DNA of 64,000 bases, taken from assembly GCA_933228895.1 (NCBI GenBank), contig OW121853.1, positions 122,842,133-122,906,132 on the forward strand, written 5' to 3'. The translations under genes and the position numbers were made by a program. The stretch's first letter is position 1; each line of letters begins with the position of its first letter. This DNA comes from Platycnemis pennipes. Taxonomy: Eukaryota > Arthropoda > Insecta > Odonata > Platycnemididae. The notes beneath the pieces were generated by a model. The model had not been told where the DNA came from. It saw only the letters and a program-made list of their open reading frames with translations, and made no database searches. Shown here piece by piece: positions 1-10,048 of the stretch.

Positions 1-1394
1 GACATTCAGCCGGCCTTGACTGTTTTGGTAATTAATTGTATATGTATTAGTGTATTAAGTTCTTTTTGTATTATGATTGTAATTATGATTAATCGTGAAA
101 ATAGTTTACCCTATTATTGTGTTTCCATGTTGGGTGAACTTAAAAAATTATTAAATAAATCTGAAGTTTGGCGAGTTAAGTAACGGACCTCAAATTGACT
201 CTGGAAAAAGTTTAAGTTGCGTTACGACTTCCGGAAACGGAACAGATTCAATAATGGCAAAACACCACCGTTCCTCTAAACTACATTTGAGGACAACCAA
301 AGTTCTCGTGGATCACCTTACACACGATTCGCCAGTATGCAGATCATCACGTAGAGGTATTCTTAAATTAAATAGCCTCCCACGAAAGCCCTTCTTTTTG
401 TCGCTGACGGACAATGAGAGTGGGTGACGAAGGTAGGGACGCCGCGGTGACAAGAGGGTGAAAGAGCGGAGCGGAATGTAAACACGCGCGTCCATTACGG
501 TGCGTGACCAAAACAACACGAGACAGAAGACAGACGAAAAAGCGGCGTGAGGAAAGGGACGAACCAATGAGTGGAGCGAGGGCTGCCTAGGGCAGAGAAC
601 GAATGGAGAGGAGTTAAACAGGAGGGGAAGTGAAGGCATTTCAAAGCGTGAGGCCGAGGGGTCAAGGGGAAAGCGATCTCCGAATCGTCCCCGGAGAAAA
701 AGGAGAGAAAATGCGAGGACGGAACATTACCAAGCACCCATCAAGACATCGCAAGGGGGTGTGGCATCCCCATACCAATCATATATTACCGTCGCACATA
801 CTAATCTGCTGTTTACAACTATATCGCCGGTTTTACTGTAGAATTACACTGAACGAGGAAACGAAGCAAGTTTACATGAAATGCTGCCTCTAATTTAAAA
901 CTTACAAATTGGGACAGACGGAACACACATCTTTTTCAAGCACCAGCCAAGTATGGGAGGGAATATCGCTATTGTTTACGATTCCGCGCTTCATATTTAG
1001 CCTCACTAAGACATGTAAAATATCCCAAAAGCTACACCAATAAACTCAATCAATTATCTCAAATTGTCCTTGTTGCAGGTTGGAGAAATATCTTTTTAAA
1101 CCTTTCCGCCTAACTAATAACGCGAATTTTCTCTCTATTACAGAACCTATCATATTACGACGAAGATTTTAACACGTTTTTTCGTGTCAAACCAATCTCA
1201 GGATTGCTGACTAATGATGATGAAGATAGAATAGCACGGCATAAAAGATGAGAGTCGTCACCTAGAACGTATTCTAGGCCTACCCCGACGCCTAGACAAT
1301 CGCGCAAATCCCAGTGCCTGTCGCACTCTGTCAGGATGTGTCGAACAGCGAGAGGACAGTCGCAATCGTCACATGCATCACTTTAAGCCGACGG
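1..1394. other. Non-coding flank, no recognised gene
   Basis: This is AT-rich to mixed sequence. It contains only short ORFs without recognisable domains; the longest on the plus strand is 87 codons at 630-893. I see no TIRs, no tRNA-like boxes and no transposon protein similarity. Confidence 0.5.
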
Positions 1395-2830
1395 AGAATC
1401 CCCAACCCCTCGTCCCCGGCATCAGCAGCCAATCGGCGGCGGGAAAACAAGAAACAGTTCACGGTGGGCAGGCGAAACGGAACACGCACGCGGGAAGAAC
1501 AGACGGGCTCTAGCAGGGGCCGTGACCGAATTGCCAGTGGGTGCACGACGGGGGGGGCGGGGCTGGCGCGTGAGCTCGCCCCACCCCGCACCCGGCGCGG
1601 CGCCTTGCGGCTCGAGCGGGAGAGTGCATTCGGGAGGGAGGAGCGGCAAGCGAGCGGCGCGGCAGACACGGGAGGCAGGCGTGCAGGAACAGAGAGAGAG
1701 ATAGGGTACGTACCTGAGGCGGAAGTGGACGCGTGCATCCTGACGGCGGACGAAGGCACACTCGGCACGAAAAATCGACTTCACGGCACGGATAACGTGA
1801 CAGAAACACCAACACCACTCCCTCTCGAAGAGAAATACTATTCGAGCCCCCTTTCGTCTCCACGGGGATTTTTCGACAGCTCAGCTACGTGGCAGAACGT
1901 AAGAAAGATGATCTAGTAGCGAAAAGCCTAAGACACGCCCTTACACAATCTCGCCACAGCCCTAACCCCGCTCGGATGCGAAGTAAGAAATGAAAAACGA
2001 AGCACGCCCGGCGTTGTTATCCTGTTTTCGCTCGATTATCGTAAACACTAACGTTCGCGAGGCCACTCCACCCTTCCAACGGGAGCCTCGTGGCCTTTCA
2101 GGGCCCGGTCCGGTCTCGGAGAGATCCCTGAGGCCCCTTATCCAGATTCGCGGCGGGTGCCGGCGGCGCTCCGGCCGCACACCAGACCGCGGAGCGGCGA
2201 CGCGGGATCGGCGGCCGTCGCGGCGCCCATGGCCGACCGACGCGAGGACGGAGAGGCAAGCGGCGGCCCGGGCACGAGGGGCAGAGGGGAAGAGAGGAAG
2301 CAAAGAGTTGGTTCGGCCCCCTCGGCCCAAGTGGAGTCGGACAGCGAGAGACGGACAGAGAGAGAGAGAGAGAGGGAGAGGCACACAGCCGCCCCGGAGC
2401 CGCGGAGGCCTCTCTGAGGACGGCCCCGGAGTTGGGCTCCGGCGGGAACTCTGGAGGGAGGAGGAGGCACGGCGGGGAGGGGAAGTGGGAGGGCGTGTTG
2501 GAGGGGCGGTCCCTGCGGAGGGGGGGGGCGATCGGTCAGGGGGGGGGAAGCGGAAGTAGGGGAGGGCGGAGGGGCGGCCAGGGAGTTGCAGAGGGGGGAG
2601 GGGAGGCTGCAGAAGGAACTCGACACACATATCCCGGCAGGGCGCGTCTACGCTCTGTCTTGGCGCGAGTGCGGAACCGTCGACCCCGACTCACCCCCGA
2701 GGGAGGGAAGGAAGGAAGGCGCCGATAATAGCGAGCAGGCAAATCAATCGGACGCAGAGCAACGCAGAGTGGACGGCTGGAAGCCAGTACCAGACGAAAG
2801 AGCAAATGAACAGAGGCCAAAGACGAATAT
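1395..2830. promoter_or_regulatory. GC-rich, CpG-rich block; possible host promoter or first exon
   Basis: GC content rises sharply over about 1.4 kb, with abundant CpG, purine-rich runs and an (AG)n microsatellite near 2356-2374. Several overlapping ORFs of 80-222 codons exist on both strands, but they are rich in R/G/P/S and look like by-products of base composition. On the minus strand, the sequence CAG|GTACGT (boundary at 1714/1713) is a perfect match to a metazoan 5' splice site. A minus-strand first exon ending there is possible. No protein family is recognised, so a gene call is not made. Confidence 0.4.
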
Positions 2831-3764
2831 TTAGAAAGCCAACGGCAAGAAAACTTGCTTAAAGAGAGGACAATAAACCAAGCTTGAAGAAAGGAGGAGC
2901 TCAGTTGAAATCAACCCCAAGATCATAGCTACAGCTCGAAGGGAATACAACAAAATTGAGCTCTGCTCGGTGATTTGTTGGGGCTCACAGTTAAAACTAA
3001 ATACATCTGGACTTAAGTCATACCCACATGACATCGATTACGTCTTCCCGATTGAATTACTTCTTTGTTGCCAAATAAAGCCTACAAAATACACCTAGAG
3101 AAGCATAAAAATCACGCCCTTTTAAGTAGGAAACCACCAAAGAGCTCCAATTATTATGTTCCATTACTTTCTACTTAAGTTTGACAAACGTCCAATCATT
3201 ACAAATGACGAACAGAACGCACAATACACAATATAAGATCCAACATCCGTTTTCCAACATTGTATATAGTTGTAGCTATTATCACATTGAACCTATACAC
3301 ATGCTAATGCTACAGCATTCAAAAAGAAAGAATCCAAGGAATACGCTCTTAAATATCCTGCCATTTCATGGCATCTACGAAGCTCAAATGGGACATAAAA
3401 TTCTTTGAGCCTAGATAGGGAAACAACACAAAAATGGACAAACTGTGAGTTAATGTTTACGTCTGGATATAATTACTAAGCCCAAAAATTCCTTTTTTTC
3501 CCTCCTCGATTCGAAACACAAATGCGTTCAGGGCTAAAAGATAAAACTCAGCCATCTGTGTCCCTCAACATTCTTGACAACAGTAATCGCATTGAGCCAA
3601 CCCTATCGTCCACACAATACTCGGGATCTAGGATCTAAGACATGTAAAAATTACTATCAAACTGGCTAATTTTGGCAAAATCTCTACCTAAATCGCTTAT
3701 TATCGGGGTGAAAGTGTAATGGTGGCGGGGAAACATCGAAAAAATAATACGTAGAACAGAATAA
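2831..3764. other. AT-rich intergenic sequence
   Basis: No recognisable gene or repeat was seen. The longest ORF is 75 codons, 3181-3408 on the plus strand, with no known domain. Confidence 0.5.
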
Positions 3765-3832
3765 ATGTTTGTAACTTTTGTATTGCCCTAAGGGGAGATG
3801 TGCCCAGAGCATGAATAAAAGCTATTCTATTC
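3765..3832 (+). mobile_element. Possible LINE 3' UTR fragment
   Basis: The tract ends with GATGTGCCCAGAGCATGAAT followed by an AAAAGCTATTCTATT-like tail. This resembles the 3' UTR and tail of Jockey/CR1-type LINEs in arthropods. No coding part is present. The neighbouring MITE at 3836 lies directly downstream. The assignment rests on general resemblance only. Confidence 0.3.
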
Positions 3833-3835
3833 TAA

Positions 3836-4068
3836 AGGCCGCTTTACACGATACAATTTTTTGTACAATTTCTTGTACAAACTCTTGCATGAGGAAATTG
3901 TACCGCGTAAGGCGGCAAATTGTACGAAAACTTGTGCGATTGTCTGAATGACTGAACGGGAAATAGAACGTGTTCTAATTCAATTCAGACAAACATACAA
4001 TTTCGTCCAGTCTATACAAGAGTTTGTACAAGAAATTGTGCAAAAAATTGTATCGTGTAAAGCGGCCT
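3836..4068. mobile_element. PIF/Harbinger-type MITE with 52-bp TIRs and TAA TSD
   Basis: This is a 233-bp element whose ends form near-perfect 52-bp terminal inverted repeats starting AGGCCGCTTTACACGATAC (left 3836-3887, right 4017-4068, one mismatch). It is flanked by TAA at 3833-3835 and 4069-4071, the 3-bp target duplication typical of PIF/Harbinger elements. The interior is non-coding and contains further short inverted repeats, so it is a non-autonomous MITE. Two other TAA-type elements in the window (22213-22913, 43600-44128) begin with related sequence. Confidence 0.85.
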
Positions 4069-4071
4069 TAA

Positions 4072-5369
4072 AAAATAACAGCGAGTTCCATGTGATGAAT
4101 CGTGCTTAGAGAGCAATATGAACGCCTTAAAGTCTACCAACGACGTTTACCTTTCTCCTCAATCCGCCAGGAAACCAATGGTTCCGGATTCCATGGCTAC
4201 CTCCTGGATTAGGGTAACATTCCAGGAATTCCCGGACTCCTGGAATGGGATTCCAACTCCACGTAAAGTAGAAGACTCGCAAACACAAGCATTATTTGCC
4301 GACTCTCTCTCTCTCTCTCTCTATCCAAAGAGAAAGAAAAGAAGCGTGCTCAAAGGCTTCTTAGCAAAAAATATTCAATTAACAATCGAAAAGCGACAGT
4401 TTACACTCATAAAAAATCACGAGGAAAAAGAACCAATCAAACGACTTAAATGTTGTGATTGAAAATTTTCCAAGCGATGTTGTGAGGCAAAATATTATAA
4501 AAGATATTTATAATGAAGCAAAGGGTTTCTTCATTACTAAGTTTCAGAAATTCTTCCGCATACAATCACACTACAAAAGCGCAACCAAATACATCACATA
4601 CTCCCAAAATGACAATACGAAAATGTCCTAGGTAAGCTCACCCAATCTATCGGTATTGCCAGCATTCCTCAAACAATGTTTACAATTACCATCATCAGAG
4701 CCTCGACTCTTCAATCCCAAGGTTGATTTGACTCCACTCATTTCTCCAATAGAAGAATCTCTCAATATTAACACTTTTCTTTTATATTCTTTACAACTTA
4801 CATTTTTTATCAATATTTGAAACAATTTTTCGGAACAATGTTGAGCGAAATATAATACACCTGGGTACTTACATGTAATATAAAACATATTAACGCAAAT
4901 TCTCTCGCGAGAACGCAATCAAACACAGAGGTAATTTGCAATGATCATATACAGATCCTGATTACGATTAAGAGATAAGGATTTCATTAGGAATTAGTCG
5001 TATCACTCTCTCAGCCTACAATAATGCGCTAAGCAATTTGGCTCAAAGGAATAATAATAAGTGATTGTTCATAATAAAAACACAGCCTATGGTTAAGATT
5101 AAGCAATATATTAAAGAGTGTACATCAGGTAGATACTGTATTACAAGCAAAGAAGATGTGAAAATATTTGGTGCCAATTGAAAATAAGAGATGATAAAGT
5201 TTACTACATTCGTGAAGAGTTTTTTCAACGCACAAAAATGAATAAAACTTGTATAAGAATGAGTCAGAATGAGTCACTCTATCCGCATCGAATGAGGTGA
5301 TCATTTTGGTGCGGGAGGGCCTTAAAGAGAGAAAACACGTGTTTATGTAACACCCGTGATCAACGCGAC
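4072..5369. other. Intergenic sequence with a (CT)n tract
   Basis: It includes a 114-codon plus-strand ORF at 4118-4462 with no recognised domain and a (CT)n microsatellite around 4303-4322 lying inside that ORF. Near 4220-4255 is a small inverted repeat built on GGAATTCC-like words. Nothing else was recognised. Confidence 0.45.
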
Positions 5370-5660
5370 CCGCGTAGACGAGCAGGAGGCAGACTCCGTC
5401 GCGGTTTCTCCGCGCAGCCGCCGGACACTCCCTATCGATTCCCGCCCCCTCCCCATCCCACCCCCTCCCAGGGGGCCCCCTCCCCTCACGTCCGCCTTCC
5501 CATTCCACCCTCTCCCCCTCCCTACATACCCCGTTCCCCTCCCACCCCCGATTTGCCCGCCGCCCCTTCATCTTACACTACTCGTCGCCGCGTTGAGAGT
5601 TGGCAGTGACGTCGTCATTCACTCGTCGAGTGGAGTACCTCAAGGTCGAGTCTTTGAACC
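5370..5660. promoter_or_regulatory. C-rich, GC-rich block
   Basis: A locally GC-rich tract of about 290 bp dominated by C-runs on the plus strand (CCCCTCCC-type words). ORFs through it are proline-rich and have no recognisable domain. It could be a promoter-type region, but no core promoter element is clear. Confidence 0.25.
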
Positions 5661-6094
5661 AGATTTTTCTTTTAAAGTAACCACATCGCATCCCGAACTG
5701 AGATCGAATAAAATAATTCCGACTTCCCGGAATGGACCTGACAAATAATACTGATTACGAAGGAATCCGTGGAAAAATGAAGACTACAATTAACTAGGGA
5801 AGCTAAGACGAAATCGAAAGTAAAACGGAAATATCGGGCAATAAATAAACATACAATTAATACAGAAATATCAAAATCATGGTTACATTTTTCACAAATT
5901 TTAATGATAGCTAAAAATTCATCCACTAGTTCACCCCTACATTTGAGTGTTTAGGGTCAAGTGATATCACTTTCCATCCAGAAATCTATATTAACCCGTT
6001 TTAATTACCTCAATCCTTTTTCATAATGTAAGGTATAACCTATTGCTCAGAACGCCAAGAGAAGACATGTAAAATCCAAACTTTTCTATGACCA

Positions 6095-6275
6095 GGAATT
6101 GAACCATGGACCGTTGATTTTCTGGGGCAATGCTCAAGCCGCTACTATACGCAGGATTCCTCAAGGATTCCCTCTTCTCTTCAGGAATACCTCCTTTCTA
6201 AAGAAAGCAAAATTCTTTGTTTGATTCCCGGTCCAGGAAATTTTTTTGTCAGGTAATTTTCAACGCGCTCTTTTC
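6095..6275 (-). mobile_element. Degenerate tRNA-derived SINE fragment(s)
   Basis: On the minus strand there is a tRNA-like head with an A-box-like stretch (TAGTAGCGGCTTGAGC) and a B-box (GGTTCAATTCC) at about 6095-6155. A second B-box-like word, GATTCCCGGTCC, occurs at about 6223 on the plus strand, so two fragments may be joined head to head. No intact cloverleaf could be folded by eye. Confidence 0.5.
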
Positions 6276-6592
6276 CTACGCATAGTATTATTTTCTTTGA
6301 TTATTTGCCCAGATGAATTCTTTTAAAGCAACCACTGTTATGAAATTTTGCATTCAAAGTTCTTTTTCTGAAACACCAAACGGACTACGCAGAGTATCAC
6401 AATTATGATAAGTTCGAAGCATTTGCAATGGATTGGAGTATGGAATGGATGGATTAAAGATAATATTATCCCAATCTATTTCTAAAAATACAATGCTAGA
6501 AATGGATATAAAAAAAGCATACATTAGAAAACCAACGCACATGTTTTTTTCCGGATATGAAATATATATGAACTTCTTTTCAAACCGCATAG

Positions 6593-7131
6593 AATGGGGG
6601 CGTTTACTCGGAACCGAAATCGCGATTTTGTACAGGAAATTGTTAGATGGAAACGAAAAAAGAAATTTAGTAAAAAAAATTAATCTTCAGACCACAACCA
6701 TTCACTCATAAATCAAAAATTAAAATAAGCAAAAGGTGAAGCCCACCGAAAAAGCTGCTGTGATAACATTGACGTCATTTTACTCCCGTCCTTGACTGCT
6801 CTTATGGGAAGGAGAGGGAGTGGAGGGGGTTTCTCGGAAGGTCTCCTCGCACAGATGCTGTCGCAATCGCTCCTATTGGCAGAGTCAGCTGTGTCCCCCC
6901 ATTGCGATAAGGTGAAGTTGCTTCGCGGGCTCAGGTGTGATTGGACGAAGTCGATATACGTCAGAGGTTGCACCACGCCCACTTTTCCGAAAGGGTTAAA
7001 AACATAAGTTTTTCGCCGCCTATAACTCGAGAAATAATTGACGGATCAAAAAACGGAAAAATACAGGTCTTGATATTTTACAAAACTCTATCATATTCGG
7101 CAATAAAAAAAATATGGTAAACGATCCCATT
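6593..7131 (-). mobile_element. MITE family M540, copy 1
   Basis: One of six copies of a ~540-bp element. Its ends share a 15-bp inverted repeat, AATGGGG(G/T)CGTTTAC. The body is highly similar in all copies and includes CGCCGCCTATAACTCGAG near one end and CGGTTCCGAGTAAACGCCC at the other. No clear TSD is visible. Orientation is arbitrary; this copy and copy 5 are opposite to copies 2, 3, 4 and 6. A perfect CRE-like palindrome TGACGTCA is at 6770-6777. An 89-codon ORF (6713-6982, minus) is shared with other copies but resembles no known protein. Confidence 0.85.
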
Positions 7132-8160
7132 GCATGGATCATAGGATTGCATGACTGAAATCCTATCTTCCATGGCAGAATCATGAAACTATTCGTCCAC
7201 ATTAAAAATGAAAAGTTTCGACGCTTCCAGGAGCTGCTCCTATTACATGACCTCATGAAAGCGGAGACTGTCGCCTGATTTCCCCGATCACTAGCCCCAC
7301 CCTATCTACCCTATCGCCCGTGTATGCAATCGCATTCCTGCTAGGCACCCTCTGTCTAGCCCCCTCCTCCCCTTAACCATTCGTCGAAAAAGGTATGCAG
7401 AGTACGCCAGAGAATATAGTTAGGGACAGAGCGATAGGAATCAGCCATCCTGAGGGTGAAGTGAAAATAAATAAGGATCGCTGTTTCAAACCTTAAAGTA
7501 TCCATCCTAGTCCTAAGTAATATAATGCCGCAAACACAGAAATAACCTATTCAAATGCCTTTCATTGAAGGTCATTCATTTATACGAGATTTAATGGTTA
7601 AAGGCGATTCCGAGACCACGAGATCCTTAAAGGCAAAGGCAAAACCTAATATTATTATTTACTGAAGCCAATGCCTGAAGTGAATTGCGCATCGAAAACA
7701 ATGATAGAAACATAATAGAAGAATCAAATATACATTTTTCTATTAACTAATGATATTCATCATGGCAAAAATAACATTGGTATTTGGAAATATTCAGTGG
7801 GAATTTAGAGAGAAGTACTCATTAATTACGCGTATTATAAGTATGACCCCTAAAACACCAATAAAAATAAAACACATTGCCCTTCGAAAAAATACTATAA
7901 AATAATGTTACTAAAAATATTTATCCATAAAATCATGGCTAACATTTGAGATTCCGAACAAGCAACCAGAAAATCGGAACAGATAAGGGGCTAAAACATC
8001 AGGAAAAAATACCTGACCTATCCCAGACGCAAGACTATGCTAAACTGTGTAGGTACATACATAACACGGACAAAACTGCAGAAAGAAAGCGATCATGCAG
8101 GAATGCTATGTAGGATCACTTGATGAAGTAGGCAATATGGAGGGAAAAATAATTCCAAGA
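7132..8160. other. AT-rich intergenic sequence
   Basis: No recognisable gene, TIR pair or tRNA-like box was found. ORFs are short and have no known domain. Confidence 0.5.
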
Positions 8161-8530
8161 TTCCTTCCCTCTCTAACCCCCCCCCCCCCCCCTTCCCCTT
8201 CCAAATGAATCCGCAGCCGTCGGGGGTGCCGAAGGCCCTTCCAGGGAGGGGGTTGGCGGCAACAGGGCCCATCCCCAAGGATACCGCGAGGGCATCCTCT
8301 GCCCGGGGAGAGATCGCCCACCCCTCCCTCGTCCGCACACTCCGAATGGAAATCTCAGTCGATTGGGGGAGATATAAAAACAGGGAGGAAGCAAGGCGCT
8401 AAAAGGAGAGGCATAAATAGTGGAGGAGCAGGAAGGGTGCTCTCGAAAGAGAGAGAGAAAGAGAAGGCGATTGCTTTCGCCACTCTCGTATCGCATTCAT
8501 TTTTCAATTCCCTGACGGATAGGAAGAGGC
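8161..8530. promoter_or_regulatory. GC-rich block with poly-C run and a TATA-like box
   Basis: It starts with a 16-nt C-run at 8177-8192 and continues as GC-rich sequence. TATAAAAA occurs at 8373-8380 on the plus strand, a good match to a TATA box, but no initiator or transcript could be confirmed. Overlapping ORFs of 65-107 codons have no recognisable domain. Confidence 0.25.
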
Positions 8531-8749
8531 AACGGGGGAAACTACTCGCCGGGATTCGATTTTTCTAAATAATGGAAACGGAAAGGGGGCAAAAACCCTT
8601 TAATTCAATTCCCCGCATCCCTTAGCAACACTTCGCTGGAAGTGCAGGCATTTACTTTAGGAAAGATCCTGTACATTCGCGTACAAACCTATTTTAAATT
8701 GATACTGGCAGAGTACTGATAAACATTAAAAATTGAAAGTATTATAAAG

Positions 8750-8967
8750 ACTTGACGTTGCAGTTCAAAGTTTGAGGCTTTAATTTGTGGAACCACTCGA
8801 TTGGAAATGAAAACCCACTTTGTACGTACCACACAAAGGTTTTATTGGTTTCCACAATAACATATATTGTCGAAAACGACATTTTCGATAATGACATATA
8901 TTGTCGAAACCAATAAAACCTTTGTGTGGAACGTACAAATTGGATTTTCATTTCCACTTGACGTTGC
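8750..8967. mobile_element. Short palindromic PLE-type insertion with 12-bp TSD
   Basis: The 194-bp insert (8762-8955) is flanked by a perfect 12-bp direct repeat ACTTGACGTTGC (8750-8761 and 8956-8967). After a ~40-bp leader containing TTGTGGAACCACTCGATT, the rest is a long imperfect palindrome (about 8802-8955). The central part carries CGATAAT, a 4-bp stem GACA/TGTC with loop TATAT, then GAAAC (8886-8910, plus). It has no coding capacity. Leader-plus-palindrome layout and TSD length match the insertions at 25.1 and 48.1 kb. The TSD shows it moved as a unit. Confidence 0.75.
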
Positions 8968-9965
8968 CTAATTTGCGCGTACAACTTTATTTCGGGCAAC
9001 AGTTTAGATTAAATAAGTAATTACAACTGAATTTTTTCAAACTGAGATACGATATAAATTCAAGAAAGTAAAAGTATTTCTCATAAGACTGAATTCATAA
9101 CTGTAATCGTTCCACCTCGAGCCATTCCGTGTCTGATAAGAAAACAGAAAAAAGAACCCTAAGGCATTGCATAAAACATCAGGCTCACGTTGATAAAGCA
9201 ACGACCCGGTCGGACAGTTTTTGGGCATGAAATTGACGGGAAGGGTCATCCATGAATGAGGCGTCCACATGACACAAGCCACTGGAAATGCAACGGTAGG
9301 CAATAACAAAATGAGAACGGCCGGCAAGTCTACAAAATGAAGGGCACCTGGATCATTTCATTTTAGATCAACATATATTTAAACAATATTTCTTCATCAA
9401 CTCGGATTTCAACGACATTTGAAGTGTGGACAGAGCCTAGCTAGTTCAATCCGATATCTTTTGAGTTATACATCAGGAACTTTTATCCCTGGGGAAATAG
9501 ACAAATACATAGAGCAGGAAACCCCAAAATAATGTCACCTGACAACCGTTTTCTACCAATTCCAGCAGGCTTGGTTTACTAGTACAAGGGTAAAAAAATG
9601 TATCTAAGGAATACCAAAAAAAGTATATTCAATTGAAAAAAACGCACTTTGCGTATCGTTAAATAATTTTTTACTCCTCAAATTGGACAGAATTCCGTTT
9701 TTTTTTAATTCAGGCATGATATATTCTAATGAAGACACCGAGAAAGTCTAATTTTTCTTGCGGTAACAAATTTAAGAACGTGGTGTATGAACGAAATAGG
9801 AAAGTATGGATTTTGAAAGTCCACAATTGAGAACTTATCGCAAAAATAAGTTTACAGGAGCATAACAATCCATAAATGTACATTTTAAAAAACAGTGGAG
9901 CATAACTTTAGTTGTCCTCCACTGTTGATGGTAATGACTTCAGGCCATACTATGTGGAACCTCTC
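8968..9965. other. AT-rich intergenic sequence
   Basis: No gene was recognised. The word GTGGAGCATAACTTTAGTTG with a repeated TCCACTGTT occurs near 9893-9930. ORFs are short and unrecognised. Confidence 0.45.
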
Positions 9966-10048
9966 CATGATGAAATTGAGAATAAAAAATAGTTTTTAGT
10001 GGACCATTACGAAGTGAAATATTTTTTTATTCTCAATTTCATTATGAT
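9966..10048. repeat. Imperfect inverted repeat, probable relative of the palindromic PLE-type insertions
   Basis: ATGATGAAATTGAGAATAAA (from 9968) is matched by an inverted copy ending near 10046. The sequence just before it, CTATGTGGAACCTCTCC, resembles the leader of the 25.1-kb insertion (CTACGTGGAATTCCTTC). The central stem-loop motif is missing and the TSD is unclear. Confidence 0.45.

Noticed and set aside
1314..1916. 200-codon plus-strand ORF in the GC-rich island
   Set aside because: It overlaps several equally long ORFs in other frames, is composition-driven (R/G/T/E-rich) and shows no domain. Long ORFs are expected by chance in GC-rich sequence.
1962..2630. 222-codon minus-strand ORF
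   Set aside because: P/S/R-rich low complexity across purine-rich DNA, with overlapping ORFs on the other strand; no recognisable domain.
8373..8380. TATA box as a definite promoter
   Set aside because: TATAAAAA alone is common in AT-containing genomes, and no initiator or gene was found downstream.
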